Shown here: in pieces, positions 7,701-15,577 of the stretch | Position numbering within the stretch: the first letter of the stretch is position 1 | Layout of the letters: every line of letters starts with the position of its first letter | Assembly (NCBI GenBank): GCA_023381565.1 | Contig: JAMCRR010000197.1 | Location: forward strand, 120,035 to 184,034 | Length of the DNA stretch: 64,000 nucleotides | Reading direction: 5' to 3' | Source of the DNA: Chloroflexota bacterium | Lineage (GTDB): Bacteria > Chloroflexota > Anaerolineae > Anaerolineales > Anaerolineaceae | Notes under the pieces: generated by a model | Told to the model about the DNA's origin: nothing | The model's database searches: none | Seen by the model: the letters and a program-made list of their open reading frames with translations, nothing else | Translations under genes and position numbers: made by a program

Positions 7701-8747
7701 ATGCTGCAAAAACAAACCTCGCGATGGGTCAATCTGGGATTCCAATTCCTGGCAATCCTGGTTGCTTTGGCTTTTACGACACTCCTTTTGGTGCTGTCTG
7801 GCGCGCCTCCAATTCAGGCTTATAAGGAACTGATCCTTGGGGCTTTCGGATCCATTGACAACGTATCCAATGTATTGATTGCCTGGGCGCCTCTCCTGAT
7901 TACTACCGCCGGGCTTCTGGTTACATTTGCTGCGGGTTTATGGAATATTGGCATCGAGGGGCAAATTACCCTTGGAGCCATCTTTACCACCTGGGTATTG
8001 CGCAGTTTTGAGAATAGCTCCCTTTCACCGACGATGATCATCATCCTGAGTATCGTGGCGGGGATGTTTGGCGGTATGTTATGGGCTTCATTGGTAGGCG
8101 TTCTGAAGACTTTTGGCGGAGTCAATGAAATTTTTGGCGGGTTAGGCTTAAATTTTATTGCCAGTACCCTCGTGCTCTACCTGATCTATGGCCCCTGGCG
8201 TCGCCCAGGTGTAGCCTCTTTGAGCGGCACCGAAATCTTCCCGAATAGACTTTGGCTTCCCTCCATTTCGAACCTGGGGATCAGTCCCTGGGCATTTGCC
8301 CTGGGCATTCTCGGTATCCTGATTATTTATTTCTTCTTACGGGGCACCTATATCGGTTTGAAATTAAAAGCCATTGGTAAGAACATACGGTCTGCCCATA
8401 CCCTGGGAATTCCCACCTGGCAATACATGATGCTTTCGTTTATGATCTGCGGATTGTTTGCCGGTTTGACTGGAGCGCTTCAAGTCACGAATGTCTATCA
8501 CCGGCTGCTTCCCTACATTACCAGCGGCTATGGATTTTTAGGACTGCTGGTAGCCATGCTGATCAACTACCAGGCCATTTGGGTCGCACCGATCACACTG
8601 TTTTATGTTGCCCTGAATGTCGGCAGTGTGCAACTCCCAATCGCATTAAAATTGGACTCAAATCTTTCGGGCGTTCTACAGGGTTTTTTGGTGCTTTTTG
8701 TATTATTGATGGAAGGCGTTCGCCAGAAGTTGACCCGAAAGGTCTAA
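7701..8747 (+). CDS. nucleoside ABC transporter permease 1 (NupP-like)
   Basis: A 348-residue polytopic protein with roughly nine or ten hydrophobic segments, matching the longer permease of BMP/nucleoside importers (NupP/YufP, BPD_transp_2 family). Typical segments are the N-terminal VLSGAPPIQAYKELILGAFG, the GLWNIGIEGQITLGAI stretch and the cytoplasmic coupling region FFLRGTYIGLKLKAIGKN. It starts 14 bases after the ATPase stop and ends 13 bases before the second permease, so the order is the standard ATPase, long permease, short permease. It should form the transmembrane pore as a heterodimer with the next gene product. Confidence 0.88.
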   Translation: MLQKQTSRWVNLGFQFLAILVALAFTTLLLVLSGAPPIQAYKELILGAFGSIDNVSNVLIAWAPLLITTAGLLVTFAAGLWNIGIEGQITLGAIFTTWVLRSFENSSLSPTMIIILSIVAGMFGGMLWASLVGVLKTFGGVNEIFGGLGLNFIASTLVLYLIYGPWRRPGVASLSGTEIFPNRLWLPSISNLGISPWAFALGILGILIIYFFLRGTYIGLKLKAIGKNIRSAHTLGIPTWQYMMLSFMICGLFAGLTGALQVTNVYHRLLPYITSGYGFLGLLVAMLINYQAIWVAPITLFYVALNVGSVQLPIALKLDSNLSGVLQGFLVLFVLLMEGVRQKLTRKV

Positions 8748-8760
8748 GAGGTAAAAAGGC

Positions 8761-9759
8761 ATGAGCTTTGAAATCGTCTTGATTGGCCTGGCAACAGTCA
8801 TCATTTCTGCAGCTCCGATAGTATTTGCAGTCATCGGTGAAACCTTCTCCGAGCGATCGGGCGTCATCAACCTTTCCCTCAATGGAACGATCGTCCTTTC
8901 AGCGATGATCAGTTTTGCTGTTGCTGTTCATACCAACAGCTTAATTTTTGGCTATTTGTCGGGGATGGTTGTGGGTGCAATCTTAGCCTGGATTGTTGCC
9001 TTCAGCAGCATTTCCCTTCATCAGTCTCAAGTTGCGGTTGGCTTTGTCTTGACGGAAACCGCGCTCAGTCTGGCTTATTTTCTGGGCAGTCCTTATACGA
9101 ATTCCCAGGGACCTACCATTCAGAGAGTTCCTATCCCTCTCTTATCTAGCATCCCAGTCATCGGCCCATTGCTCTTCAATGCCGACCCGCTGACCTATCT
9201 GAGCTATCTCCTGATTATCGGCGCCTGGATCTACGTGTTCAAAACCCGTCCAGGTTTGATCCTGCAGGGGATTGGCGAGCGGCCCGCAGCGGCCTTCGTG
9301 CGTGGAGCAAACGTAAACCGCTTGCGCTACATGTATACCATTTTAGGCGGCGCGCTGGTCGGGCTGGCAGGTCCAATTTTCTCTTTAGGGGTGAAGGCGG
9401 GTTGGAAAGGCACGATTTCGGGACTGGACGGCTTTGGCTGGATTGCCCTTTCGATCACCATCTTTGGCGGTTGGAACCCGGTCCGGGCTGCTTTTGGCGC
9501 GTACCTGTTCTCTTTGTTGCAGTGGCTGAGTTTGATCGCCCAACCGGCATTCCCATCCATTCCGGGTGCGGTGCTGCAGGTGGCGCCCTTCCCGCTGATG
9601 ATCCTCACACTGCTTCTGGTCAATATTAGCGATGCGGAATGGGTTAACCGTACCCTGGCCGGAATGCCCGAATCTACCCGCAAGGTGATTGCCCGTATCT
9701 TACGGGCGTTGCACGCCTCTCCGCCCGCCGGGCTGGGGATACCCTTTGAAAACGAATAG
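8761..9759 (+). CDS. nucleoside ABC transporter permease 2 (NupQ-like)
   Basis: A 332-residue membrane protein with about nine hydrophobic segments, corresponding to the second permease (NupQ/YufQ) of the importer. Family features are GETFSERSGVINLSLNGTIV near the N-terminus, the coupling loop RPGLILQGIGERPAAAFVRG and the membrane segment GLDGFGWIALSITIFGGWNP. The C-terminal tail after about residue 300 is hydrophilic. It begins with ATG after AGAGGTAAAAAGGC and is followed 11 bases later by the ThrC-like gene. This close spacing suggests the downstream metabolic enzymes share the importer transcript. Confidence 0.88.
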   Translation: MSFEIVLIGLATVIISAAPIVFAVIGETFSERSGVINLSLNGTIVLSAMISFAVAVHTNSLIFGYLSGMVVGAILAWIVAFSSISLHQSQVAVGFVLTETALSLAYFLGSPYTNSQGPTIQRVPIPLLSSIPVIGPLLFNADPLTYLSYLLIIGAWIYVFKTRPGLILQGIGERPAAAFVRGANVNRLRYMYTILGGALVGLAGPIFSLGVKAGWKGTISGLDGFGWIALSITIFGGWNPVRAAFGAYLFSLLQWLSLIAQPAFPSIPGAVLQVAPFPLMILTLLLVNISDAEWVNRTLAGMPESTRKVIARILRALHASPPAGLGIPFENE

Positions 9760-9770
9760 GTGATGAATTA

Positions 9771-11015
9771 ATGGATCCATTCCAAAGTTATGAATGTTCG
9801 TTATGCGGCGCCGAATATCTTCCTGGTCAGGTAGAGTATGTTTGCCCCAAGGATGGGGGCAACCTGAATGTGCTCCTGGATTATGCGGCGATCCGCCAAA
9901 AATTCCATATTGAGGACCTTACCTCACGGACCGATTATTCGTTATGGCGCTATCTGCCCCTGCTGCCGGTGACCGACCCGGGAGGACAAGGCACCCCGCT
10001 GCGCATGGCTGGATGGACTCCTACCTATGCACCTGCCCGGCTGGCGGAACAGCTGGGTTTGAAACACCTGTGGGTTAAAGATGAGGGACGCAACCCAACC
10101 GCATCTTTTAAGGATCGCGCCAGCGCAGTCGTCGTGGCTCGAGCGCAGCAGATTGGGGCGCAGGTTGTCGTCACAGCCTCTACCGGGAATGCCGGAGCGG
10201 CTTTAGCGGGGATGGCCGCGGCAGTTGGCCAAAAAGCAGTCATCTTCGCCCCCAAGACGGCGCCGCCCGCCAAGATCGCTCAACTGCTTATTTATGGGTC
10301 GCAGGTACTGCTCGTGGATGGGAATTATGATCAGGCTTTTGATCTGACCATCGATGCGGCCCGCGAATTTGGCTGGTACTGCCGGAATACAGGCTACAAC
10401 CCTTTTACCGTCGAGGGCAAGAAAACCGCTGCCTTTGAAATTTGGGAGAGAGTCATGCTCCCCGGTAACCTGGATAAACCTCTGGTCGTGTTTACCTCGG
10501 TAGGCGACGGCAATATCATCTCGGGTTTGCATAAGGGTTTCAAGGATCTGGTTAAGCTCGGCTGGCTCGAACAGCCCCCCAGATTATTTGGCATTCAGGC
10601 AGAGGGATCGGCCGCTATCGCAAATGCTTTCCAAGCCCACACGGAGAAAATCACGCCGGTTTCAGCGAAGACGATCGCCGACAGCATTTCGGTGGACTTG
10701 CCGCGCGATGGGGTGCGGGCGGTTAGAGCCGCGACTCAAACGGATGGCACCTTCCTGACCGTCTCGGATGCCGAGATCATCAAGGCAATTGCTGCGCTTG
10801 GGAAAGTGGGTATCTTTGCCGAGCCTGCGGGGGCGGCAGGGTATGCCGGGCTTACGAAAGCCGTGCAGCAGGGGTTGATCGGTACTGACGATCCGGTGCT
10901 GGTGCTCAATACCGGCAGCGGTTTAAAAGATGTGCGCGCGGCCATGCAAGCAGTGGTTGAGGCGCCGGTGATTGAACCCTCTCTGGACGCGGTCAGGCGA
11001 ATCTTGAAAATATAG
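9771..11015 (+). CDS. threonine-synthase-like PLP enzyme
   Basis: A 414-residue fold-type II PLP enzyme most like ThrC. The Schiff-base lysine is expected in NPTASFKDRA (K114); TASTGNAGAALAG binds the cofactor phosphate, and VLNTGSGLKD closes the C-terminal part. The N-terminus resembles the zinc ribbon of ThrC-like proteins (C9, C12, C25), but the expected fourth ligand is missing: CPKDGG stands where CPxCGG is usual. No homoserine kinase or other threonine genes are nearby; instead it sits between a nucleoside importer and a hydantoinase-type locus that has a second PLP enzyme. It may be a true threonine synthase, or a paralogue acting as an ammonia-lyase on an amino acid from ring degradation. 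Family assignment is firm; substrate is uncertain. Confidence 0.75.
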   Translation: MDPFQSYECSLCGAEYLPGQVEYVCPKDGGNLNVLLDYAAIRQKFHIEDLTSRTDYSLWRYLPLLPVTDPGGQGTPLRMAGWTPTYAPARLAEQLGLKHLWVKDEGRNPTASFKDRASAVVVARAQQIGAQVVVTASTGNAGAALAGMAAAVGQKAVIFAPKTAPPAKIAQLLIYGSQVLLVDGNYDQAFDLTIDAAREFGWYCRNTGYNPFTVEGKKTAAFEIWERVMLPGNLDKPLVVFTSVGDGNIISGLHKGFKDLVKLGWLEQPPRLFGIQAEGSAAIANAFQAHTEKITPVSAKTIADSISVDLPRDGVRAVRAATQTDGTFLTVSDAEIIKAIAALGKVGIFAEPAGAAGYAGLTKAVQQGLIGTDDPVLVLNTGSGLKDVRAAMQAVVEAPVIEPSLDAVRRILKI

Positions 11016-11024
11016 AACGGTAAA

Positions 11025-11975
11025 ATGCAACCTACCTACTCCATCATTGCGCCCATCTACAACGAGCTTCAGAATCTGCCCGTCCTCTACGACCGAATCT
11101 GCGAGGTGATGGAAAAGACCGGCGAACCCTGGGAATTAGTCTTGGTTGACGATGGATCGCGCGATGGCTCGACCGGGGTTATCCACCAGCTTGCCGAGCG
11201 GGACCCGAGGGTGCGCCCTGTGATCTTTGCGCGCAACTTCGGCCACCAGATTGCAGTGACTGCCGGATTGGATTTCAGCCGGGGGCAGGCTGTGGCAATC
11301 ATCGACGCGGACTTGCAGGATCCGCCGGAAGTGATCCTGGAGATGATTGCCCGTTGGAAGGAAGGGAACCAGGTGGTATATGGCGTGAGGGTGGAGCGCG
11401 AGGGCGAAACCTGGTTCAAGAAAACGACTGCTGCATTGTTTTACCGCCTCATCTATCGCATCACCGAAGTGAATATCCCGCTGGACAGCGGCGACTTCCG
11501 CCTGCTCGACCGGAAGGTCGTGGACGTGATGAAAAAAATGCGCGAGCGGCACCGCTTCTTGCGAGGCATGTCTTCCTGGGTAGGTTTTTCACAGGTAGGC
11601 GTTCCCTACCGGCGTGCGGCGCGTTTCGCCGGTGAGACGCACTATCCATTCCGGAAAATGCTGCGTCTGGCGCTCAATGCCGTCACCAGTTTCTCGTATT
11701 TCCCCCTGCAGGTAGCAACTTATATGGGTTTTATCTCAGCTGGTATTGCGATTGTCGCCATACCGATTGTCGTTGTGCTCAGGCTGGCAGTTGGGTACAG
11801 TATATTTGGAGGCCAGGCGACGACCTTGATCGCCGTGCTGTTTCTTGGCGGTGTCCAGTTGATTTCGCTTGGCATTTTGGGTGAATATATTGGCAGGGTT
11901 TATGACGAAGTCAAAGGTCGCCCGCTGTATATTACCAGTGAAGAACCTCAACCCGATCAAGATCTTAATCCTTAA
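11025..11975 (+). CDS. GT2 glycosyltransferase with two C-terminal membrane helices (GtrB/DPM1-like)
   Basis: A 316-residue family 2 glycosyltransferase. The catalytic domain (1 to about 220) shows [34 protein letters not shown] and the metal-binding [10 protein letters not shown]. Two hydrophobic helices follow (about 231-255 and 265-290), the layout of polyprenyl-phosphate sugar transferases such as GtrB. Such enzymes load a sugar onto undecaprenyl phosphate for envelope polymers. It starts 9 bases after the ThrC-like stop and ends 14 bases before the next PLP enzyme, so it appears embedded in the catabolic operon. A link to purine breakdown is not obvious; it may be a passenger gene. Confidence 0.85.
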   Translation: MQPTYSIIAPIYNELQNLPVLYDRICEVMEKTGEPWELVLVDDGSRDGSTGVIHQLAERDPRVRPVIFARNFGHQIAVTAGLDFSRGQAVAIIDADLQDPPEVILEMIARWKEGNQVVYGVRVEREGETWFKKTTAALFYRLIYRITEVNIPLDSGDFRLLDRKVVDVMKKMRERHRFLRGMSSWVGFSQVGVPYRRAARFAGETHYPFRKMLRLALNAVTSFSYFPLQVATYMGFISAGIAIVAIPIVVVLRLAVGYSIFGGQATTLIAVLFLGGVQLISLGILGEYIGRVYDEVKGRPLYITSEEPQPDQDLNP

Positions 11976-11989
11976 GGAGTAAATTCAAA

Positions 11990-13465
11990 ATGGCAAGTAT
12001 CGATCTTACCCTTCAACCCGAGCGTCTGGAACGCGTAGTTAAGCGTGCCCGCGAGCGGAATATTATCATCCCCACCTTTGCCCAACAAAAGAATCCCAAT
12101 CTTGTTCCTGCGAAGGTCAAAGCTGAGCTCAAGAAGATCGGTTTATGGGATGTAGCACCTCGCAACCTCTTTCGCATTACCTGGAAGAACGAACCGACTG
12201 CATTTGGTGGCAGCTTTGGTGGGGTGAATTATATGGAATTGCCCTCCAGCCTGACCGGAGTGGAGGCGCGCATTGTCGTCCTGGTCGGGAAGTGGTTCCC
12301 CACCGGTGCGCATAAAGTGGGGGCAGCGTTTGGCTGCCTGGTGCCACGGTTGGTGACTGGTCAGTTCGATCCGACGACTCAAAAAGCGGTCTGGCCTTCG
12401 ACGGGTAACTTCTGCCGGGGTGGAGCCTACGATTCTGCCCTGCTGGCAACGACTTCAATTGCGATCCTGCCAGAAGGTATGAGCCGCGAGCGCTTCGAAT
12501 GGCTATCGAAAATCTCTGGCGAGGTCATCGCCACCCCTGGGACTGAATCGAACGTCAAAGAAATTTTCGATAAATGCTGGGAGCTGCGTAAATCTGGCGA
12601 GGATCTGATGATCTTCAACCAGTTCGAAGAGTTCGGCAACTACCTCTGGCATTATGAGGTCACCGGCCATGCTATGGAGGAAGTGCTCCAAAAGGTGATG
12701 GGCCCTGGCGACCACTTCCGGGGCATAGCCTCCGCCACAGGGTCGGCCGGCACGATTGCTTCGGGTGATTACATGAAGCAGATCTTCCCTGACAGCAAGA
12801 TCGTCGCCAGCGAAGCGCTGCAGTGCCCGACCTTGCTTGAAAACGGTTTCGGTGCTCACCGCATCGAAGGTATTGGCGATAAACACGTTCCCTGGATCCA
12901 TAATGTGAAAAACACGGATATGGTTGTGGCAATCGATGATGCCGCAGTGGTGAATCTGGCGCGGTTGTTCAACGAGCCGGACGGCCGTGCATACCTGGTC
13001 AAGAAGGGCGTACCTGAAGATCTGGTTAGCAAGCTGGACTTGATGGGTTTCTCGGGTATCTCCAATGTGCTTTCAGCGATTAAATTCGCCAAGTATTACG
13101 AGCTCGGCCGGAACGATGTCGTCATGACCGTACTCACTGACTCGATGGAACTCTACGGCAGCCGTTTGAAAGAAATGCGCCAGGAGAGCGGCGAGTACAC
13201 AGCTTCTGATGCGGCTGCAGATTTTGCTCAATACCTGCATGGGCAGTCGACCGATAACCTGCTCGAGCTTCGTTATACAGACCGCCGCCGGGTGCATAAT
13301 TTGAAATATTTCACCTGGGTCGAACAGCAAGGCAAGACTTACGATGAGATTAAAGCTCAATGGAACGCCCCGGATTATTTTACAGACGTACAAAAGCAGA
13401 CCGAAGAAATCGACAGTTTGATCACCGCTTTTAATGAGCGGGTTGGATTGGTTAAAGAACTTTGA
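11990..13465 (+). CDS. large PLP-dependent (fold type II) enzyme of hydantoinase/purine clusters
   Basis: A 490-residue member of the tryptophan-synthase-beta / cysteine-synthase fold. The likely Schiff-base lysine is K109 in WFPTGAHKVGAAFG; STGNFCRGGAYDSALLA resembles the PLP-phosphate site and SATGSAGTIASGDYMKQ the glycine-rich loop. It is much longer than cysteine synthase (about 310) and YgeX diaminopropionate ammonia-lyase (about 400). From memory, similar long PLP proteins occur with hydantoinases and carbamoyltransferases in anaerobes. It starts after AAGGAGT with normal spacing. I infer a lyase removing ammonia from an amino-acid intermediate of ring degradation, in the role of YgeX. 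The reaction is not known. It is followed by a strong hairpin and an unknown gene. Confidence 0.72.
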   Translation: MASIDLTLQPERLERVVKRARERNIIIPTFAQQKNPNLVPAKVKAELKKIGLWDVAPRNLFRITWKNEPTAFGGSFGGVNYMELPSSLTGVEARIVVLVGKWFPTGAHKVGAAFGCLVPRLVTGQFDPTTQKAVWPSTGNFCRGGAYDSALLATTSIAILPEGMSRERFEWLSKISGEVIATPGTESNVKEIFDKCWELRKSGEDLMIFNQFEEFGNYLWHYEVTGHAMEEVLQKVMGPGDHFRGIASATGSAGTIASGDYMKQIFPDSKIVASEALQCPTLLENGFGAHRIEGIGDKHVPWIHNVKNTDMVVAIDDAAVVNLARLFNEPDGRAYLVKKGVPEDLVSKLDLMGFSGISNVLSAIKFAKYYELGRNDVVMTVLTDSMELYGSRLKEMRQESGEYTASDAAADFAQYLHGQSTDNLLELRYTDRRRVHNLKYFTWVEQQGKTYDEIKAQWNAPDYFTDVQKQTEEIDSLITAFNERVGLVKEL

Positions 13466-13476
13466 GTAACTAGCCT

Positions 13477-13529
13477 GGCGCTTCTCTCGCTTTGTAATTG
13501 CCGTTTCATCCTGAAGCGGGAGAAGCGCC
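13477..13529 (+). promoter_or_regulatory. strong intercistronic hairpin
   Basis: GGCGCTTCTCTCGCTT (13477-13492) and AAGCGGGAGAAGCGCC (13514-13529) form a 16-base-pair stem with a single G-U pair and a 21-base loop. The next bases include ACTATTTT, only a weak T-run. It may partially terminate, or be a processing or stability element within the operon. Its position supports the ATG at 13543 as the start of the following gene. Confidence 0.55.
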
Positions 13530-13542
13530 CCAACTATTTTCC

Positions 13543-14121
13543 ATGGAAAGCTACCCACCTCCGACATCTCTGATCCTGGTTGCGGTAGTCCCCTCAGCGA
13601 GGGACCTGGAGATCGCGCGGGTATTGGGTTGGTATCGAATCCCGCTGCGTAAAGCGCCTAAGGTGGTCGCGGTAGATTATCTGGCATTTTACCAAACAGC
13701 GGCTTTTGGAGATGCGGATAAGTGGCAAATCCAATACGTGGCGCCCGTGCGTGGCCACGAGCTGACGACGCGGGCTGAGCTTCTTAGGGATGAGCCCGAC
13801 CATCCTCGAGCTAACGAGGAATATTATAAGATCCAGATTGGACCGTTGCAGCGGCTGCCGCGAGCGATCCCAGCCGATAAATGGCGCCGGGTGACTTTTT
13901 TCTATACAACGGGTGAGTATCTGAGCCAGGCAATGGATGTGAATGACCTGGTTGTACAGACGGATGAGCGCGAGGTGCTTTGGTCGGCATTGCGCGAACG
14001 CGCTATCTCCAGTGGTCAATATCTGGCTGAGGAGCTCCCCGATTTGGAACTTGATCCGGCTGTGATCGCTTTATTCGAGGCATTTGCATTGGGGAAAAAG
14101 AATAACCCCGATATGGAGTAG
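13543..14121 (+). CDS. uncharacterised soluble protein with GWYRIP motif
   Basis: A 192-residue protein I cannot assign. The ATG at 13543 is preferred over a TTG at 13498, which would lie inside a strong hairpin. Visible features are an early LGWYRIPLRKAP segment (about residues 28-39), then YLAFYQTAAFG, IQYVAPVRGHELTTR, YYKIQIGPLQRLP and a tail rich in acidic residues. There is no signal peptide or membrane segment. From memory only, similar N-terminal segments occur in proteins whose C-terminal half is a DUF559/Vsr-like nuclease; that half would be missing here. The stop is 3 bases before the hydantoinase-type gene, so it is almost certainly translated with it. Any role in the pathway is unknown. 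Confidence 0.6.
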   Translation: MESYPPPTSLILVAVVPSARDLEIARVLGWYRIPLRKAPKVVAVDYLAFYQTAAFGDADKWQIQYVAPVRGHELTTRAELLRDEPDHPRANEEYYKIQIGPLQRLPRAIPADKWRRVTFFYTTGEYLSQAMDVNDLVVQTDEREVLWSALRERAISSGQYLAEELPDLELDPAVIALFEAFALGKKNNPDME

Positions 14122-14124
14122 ACT

Positions 14125-15540
14125 ATGGCTTTATTGATCAAATCTGGAACGATTATTACTGCCAGCGAGACATTTACCGGCGATATTCTTGTAGAAGGGG
14201 AAAAGATCTCTTCGGTAGGCGCCAATCTGCATGTCGATGGGGTTGAGGTGATCGATGCTGCGGGGAAGCTTGTCCTTCCGGGAGGGATCGACCCGCATGT
14301 CCACCTGGATTTGCCGATGGCGGGGACTGTCTCGTCCGACGACCATTATACCGGGACAAAAGCGGCAGCCTTTGGAGGAACCACCACTGTTTTAGATTTT
14401 GTTAGCCAGGATACCTCTCCGTTAACCGCGAACGTCGGCGCGTGGCGGTTAAAGGCGGAGAAGGCTGCTATAGATTATGCGGCGCACATGAATATTACCC
14501 GGTTGGATCAGAAGGTCGCCGGGGAGATCCCCGATCTGGTGGAAGAAGGGATCACCAGCTTGAAAGTTTTCACGGCCTACAATGGGCGCTTGCGGCTGCA
14601 AGATGGTGAAATCTTTCGAGTTTTGCGCATAGCCAGAGAGCGCGGGATGATCACTATGTTGCACGCTGAAAATGGAGACGTGATCGACCTGCTGGTTGCC
14701 GAAGCGCTTGTTTCCGGGCACACCACGCCCGAGTGGCACGCGCGAACTCGCCCGGCTTGGGGCGCGGTGGAAGCTGTCTTAAGAGCCTCTGCTCTGGCGG
14801 CACAGGCCGAGGCGCCTCTCTATATCGTGCACATGAATGTGGCCGGTGAAGTAGACCAGCTCCGGTATGCACGCGAGCGCGGCGTAAAGGTCATGGGCGA
14901 AACCTGCCCTCAATATCTGTTTTTCTCCATCGAACACCTTCGCCGCTCTGACGGGGCGAAATGGTTGTGCTCGCCGCCGATGCGAACGCCGGAGGATAAC
15001 GACCGTCTTTGGAAAGGCCTGGCCGACGGCACGATCCAGACCATTGGTACCGACCATTGCCCCTTCTTTTTCGATGGGACAAAACCGATTACCTACGAGG
15101 GTACATCCATCGCTATCCCTGGGAAGGAACTGGGCAAAGACGATTTCTCCAAAGTCCCCAACGGCTTGCCCGGGGTGGGCGACCGCCTGCCGGTAATGTG
15201 GACATATGGTGTGCGCGCCGGGCACATCACTCCTAACCAGTTTGTGGCTCTAACCAGTACCAATCCGGCCAAGATCTTCGGTCTGTATCCTCGTAAAGGG
15301 AGCCTGCTTCCGGGAGCCGATGCGGATATCGTAATCTGGGATCCGGAACGGCGCCTGACCTATGGTATTGCTTATGCCAAGCACCGCACCGATTACAACC
15401 TGTATGAGGGTTGGGAGTTGGTCGGTTATCCTGACAAGGTGTTTCTGCGTGGGAACCTGATTGTGGACGGCGACCGTTGGGTAGGCCGTTCGGGTATGGG
15501 GCGCTTTATCCCCTGCCAACCCGGGGCGCCCGCTCTCTAA
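14125..15540 (+). CDS. dihydropyrimidinase / hydantoinase-type amidohydrolase
   Basis: A 471-residue metal-dependent amidohydrolase. Zinc ligands are visible in order: GGIDPHVHL (H58, H60), the carboxylated lysine in TSLKVF (K147), MLHAENGD, YIVHMN and the aspartate in GTDHCPF. Length and motifs place it with D-hydantoinase/dihydropyrimidinase, which open five- or six-membered cyclic ureides; allantoinase is a less likely alternative. It starts 3 bases after the unknown gene. With a YgeW-type enzyme, carbamate kinase and PLP enzymes in the same locus, it parallels HyuA of the E. coli ygeW cluster, so a ring-opening step in purine catabolism is a reasonable inference. The product would be a carbamoyl (ureido) acid, a logical donor for the carbamoyltransferases. 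Confidence 0.88.
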   Translation: MALLIKSGTIITASETFTGDILVEGEKISSVGANLHVDGVEVIDAAGKLVLPGGIDPHVHLDLPMAGTVSSDDHYTGTKAAAFGGTTTVLDFVSQDTSPLTANVGAWRLKAEKAAIDYAAHMNITRLDQKVAGEIPDLVEEGITSLKVFTAYNGRLRLQDGEIFRVLRIARERGMITMLHAENGDVIDLLVAEALVSGHTTPEWHARTRPAWGAVEAVLRASALAAQAEAPLYIVHMNVAGEVDQLRYARERGVKVMGETCPQYLFFSIEHLRRSDGAKWLCSPPMRTPEDNDRLWKGLADGTIQTIGTDHCPFFFDGTKPITYEGTSIAIPGKELGKDDFSKVPNGLPGVGDRLPVMWTYGVRAGHITPNQFVALTSTNPAKIFGLYPRKGSLLPGADADIVIWDPERRLTYGIAYAKHRTDYNLYEGWELVGYPDKVFLRGNLIVDGDRWVGRSGMGRFIPCQPGAPAL

Positions 15541-15577
15541 CCCTGTCCTTTGTATTTTTTCCCTTCAGGCATTTTTC

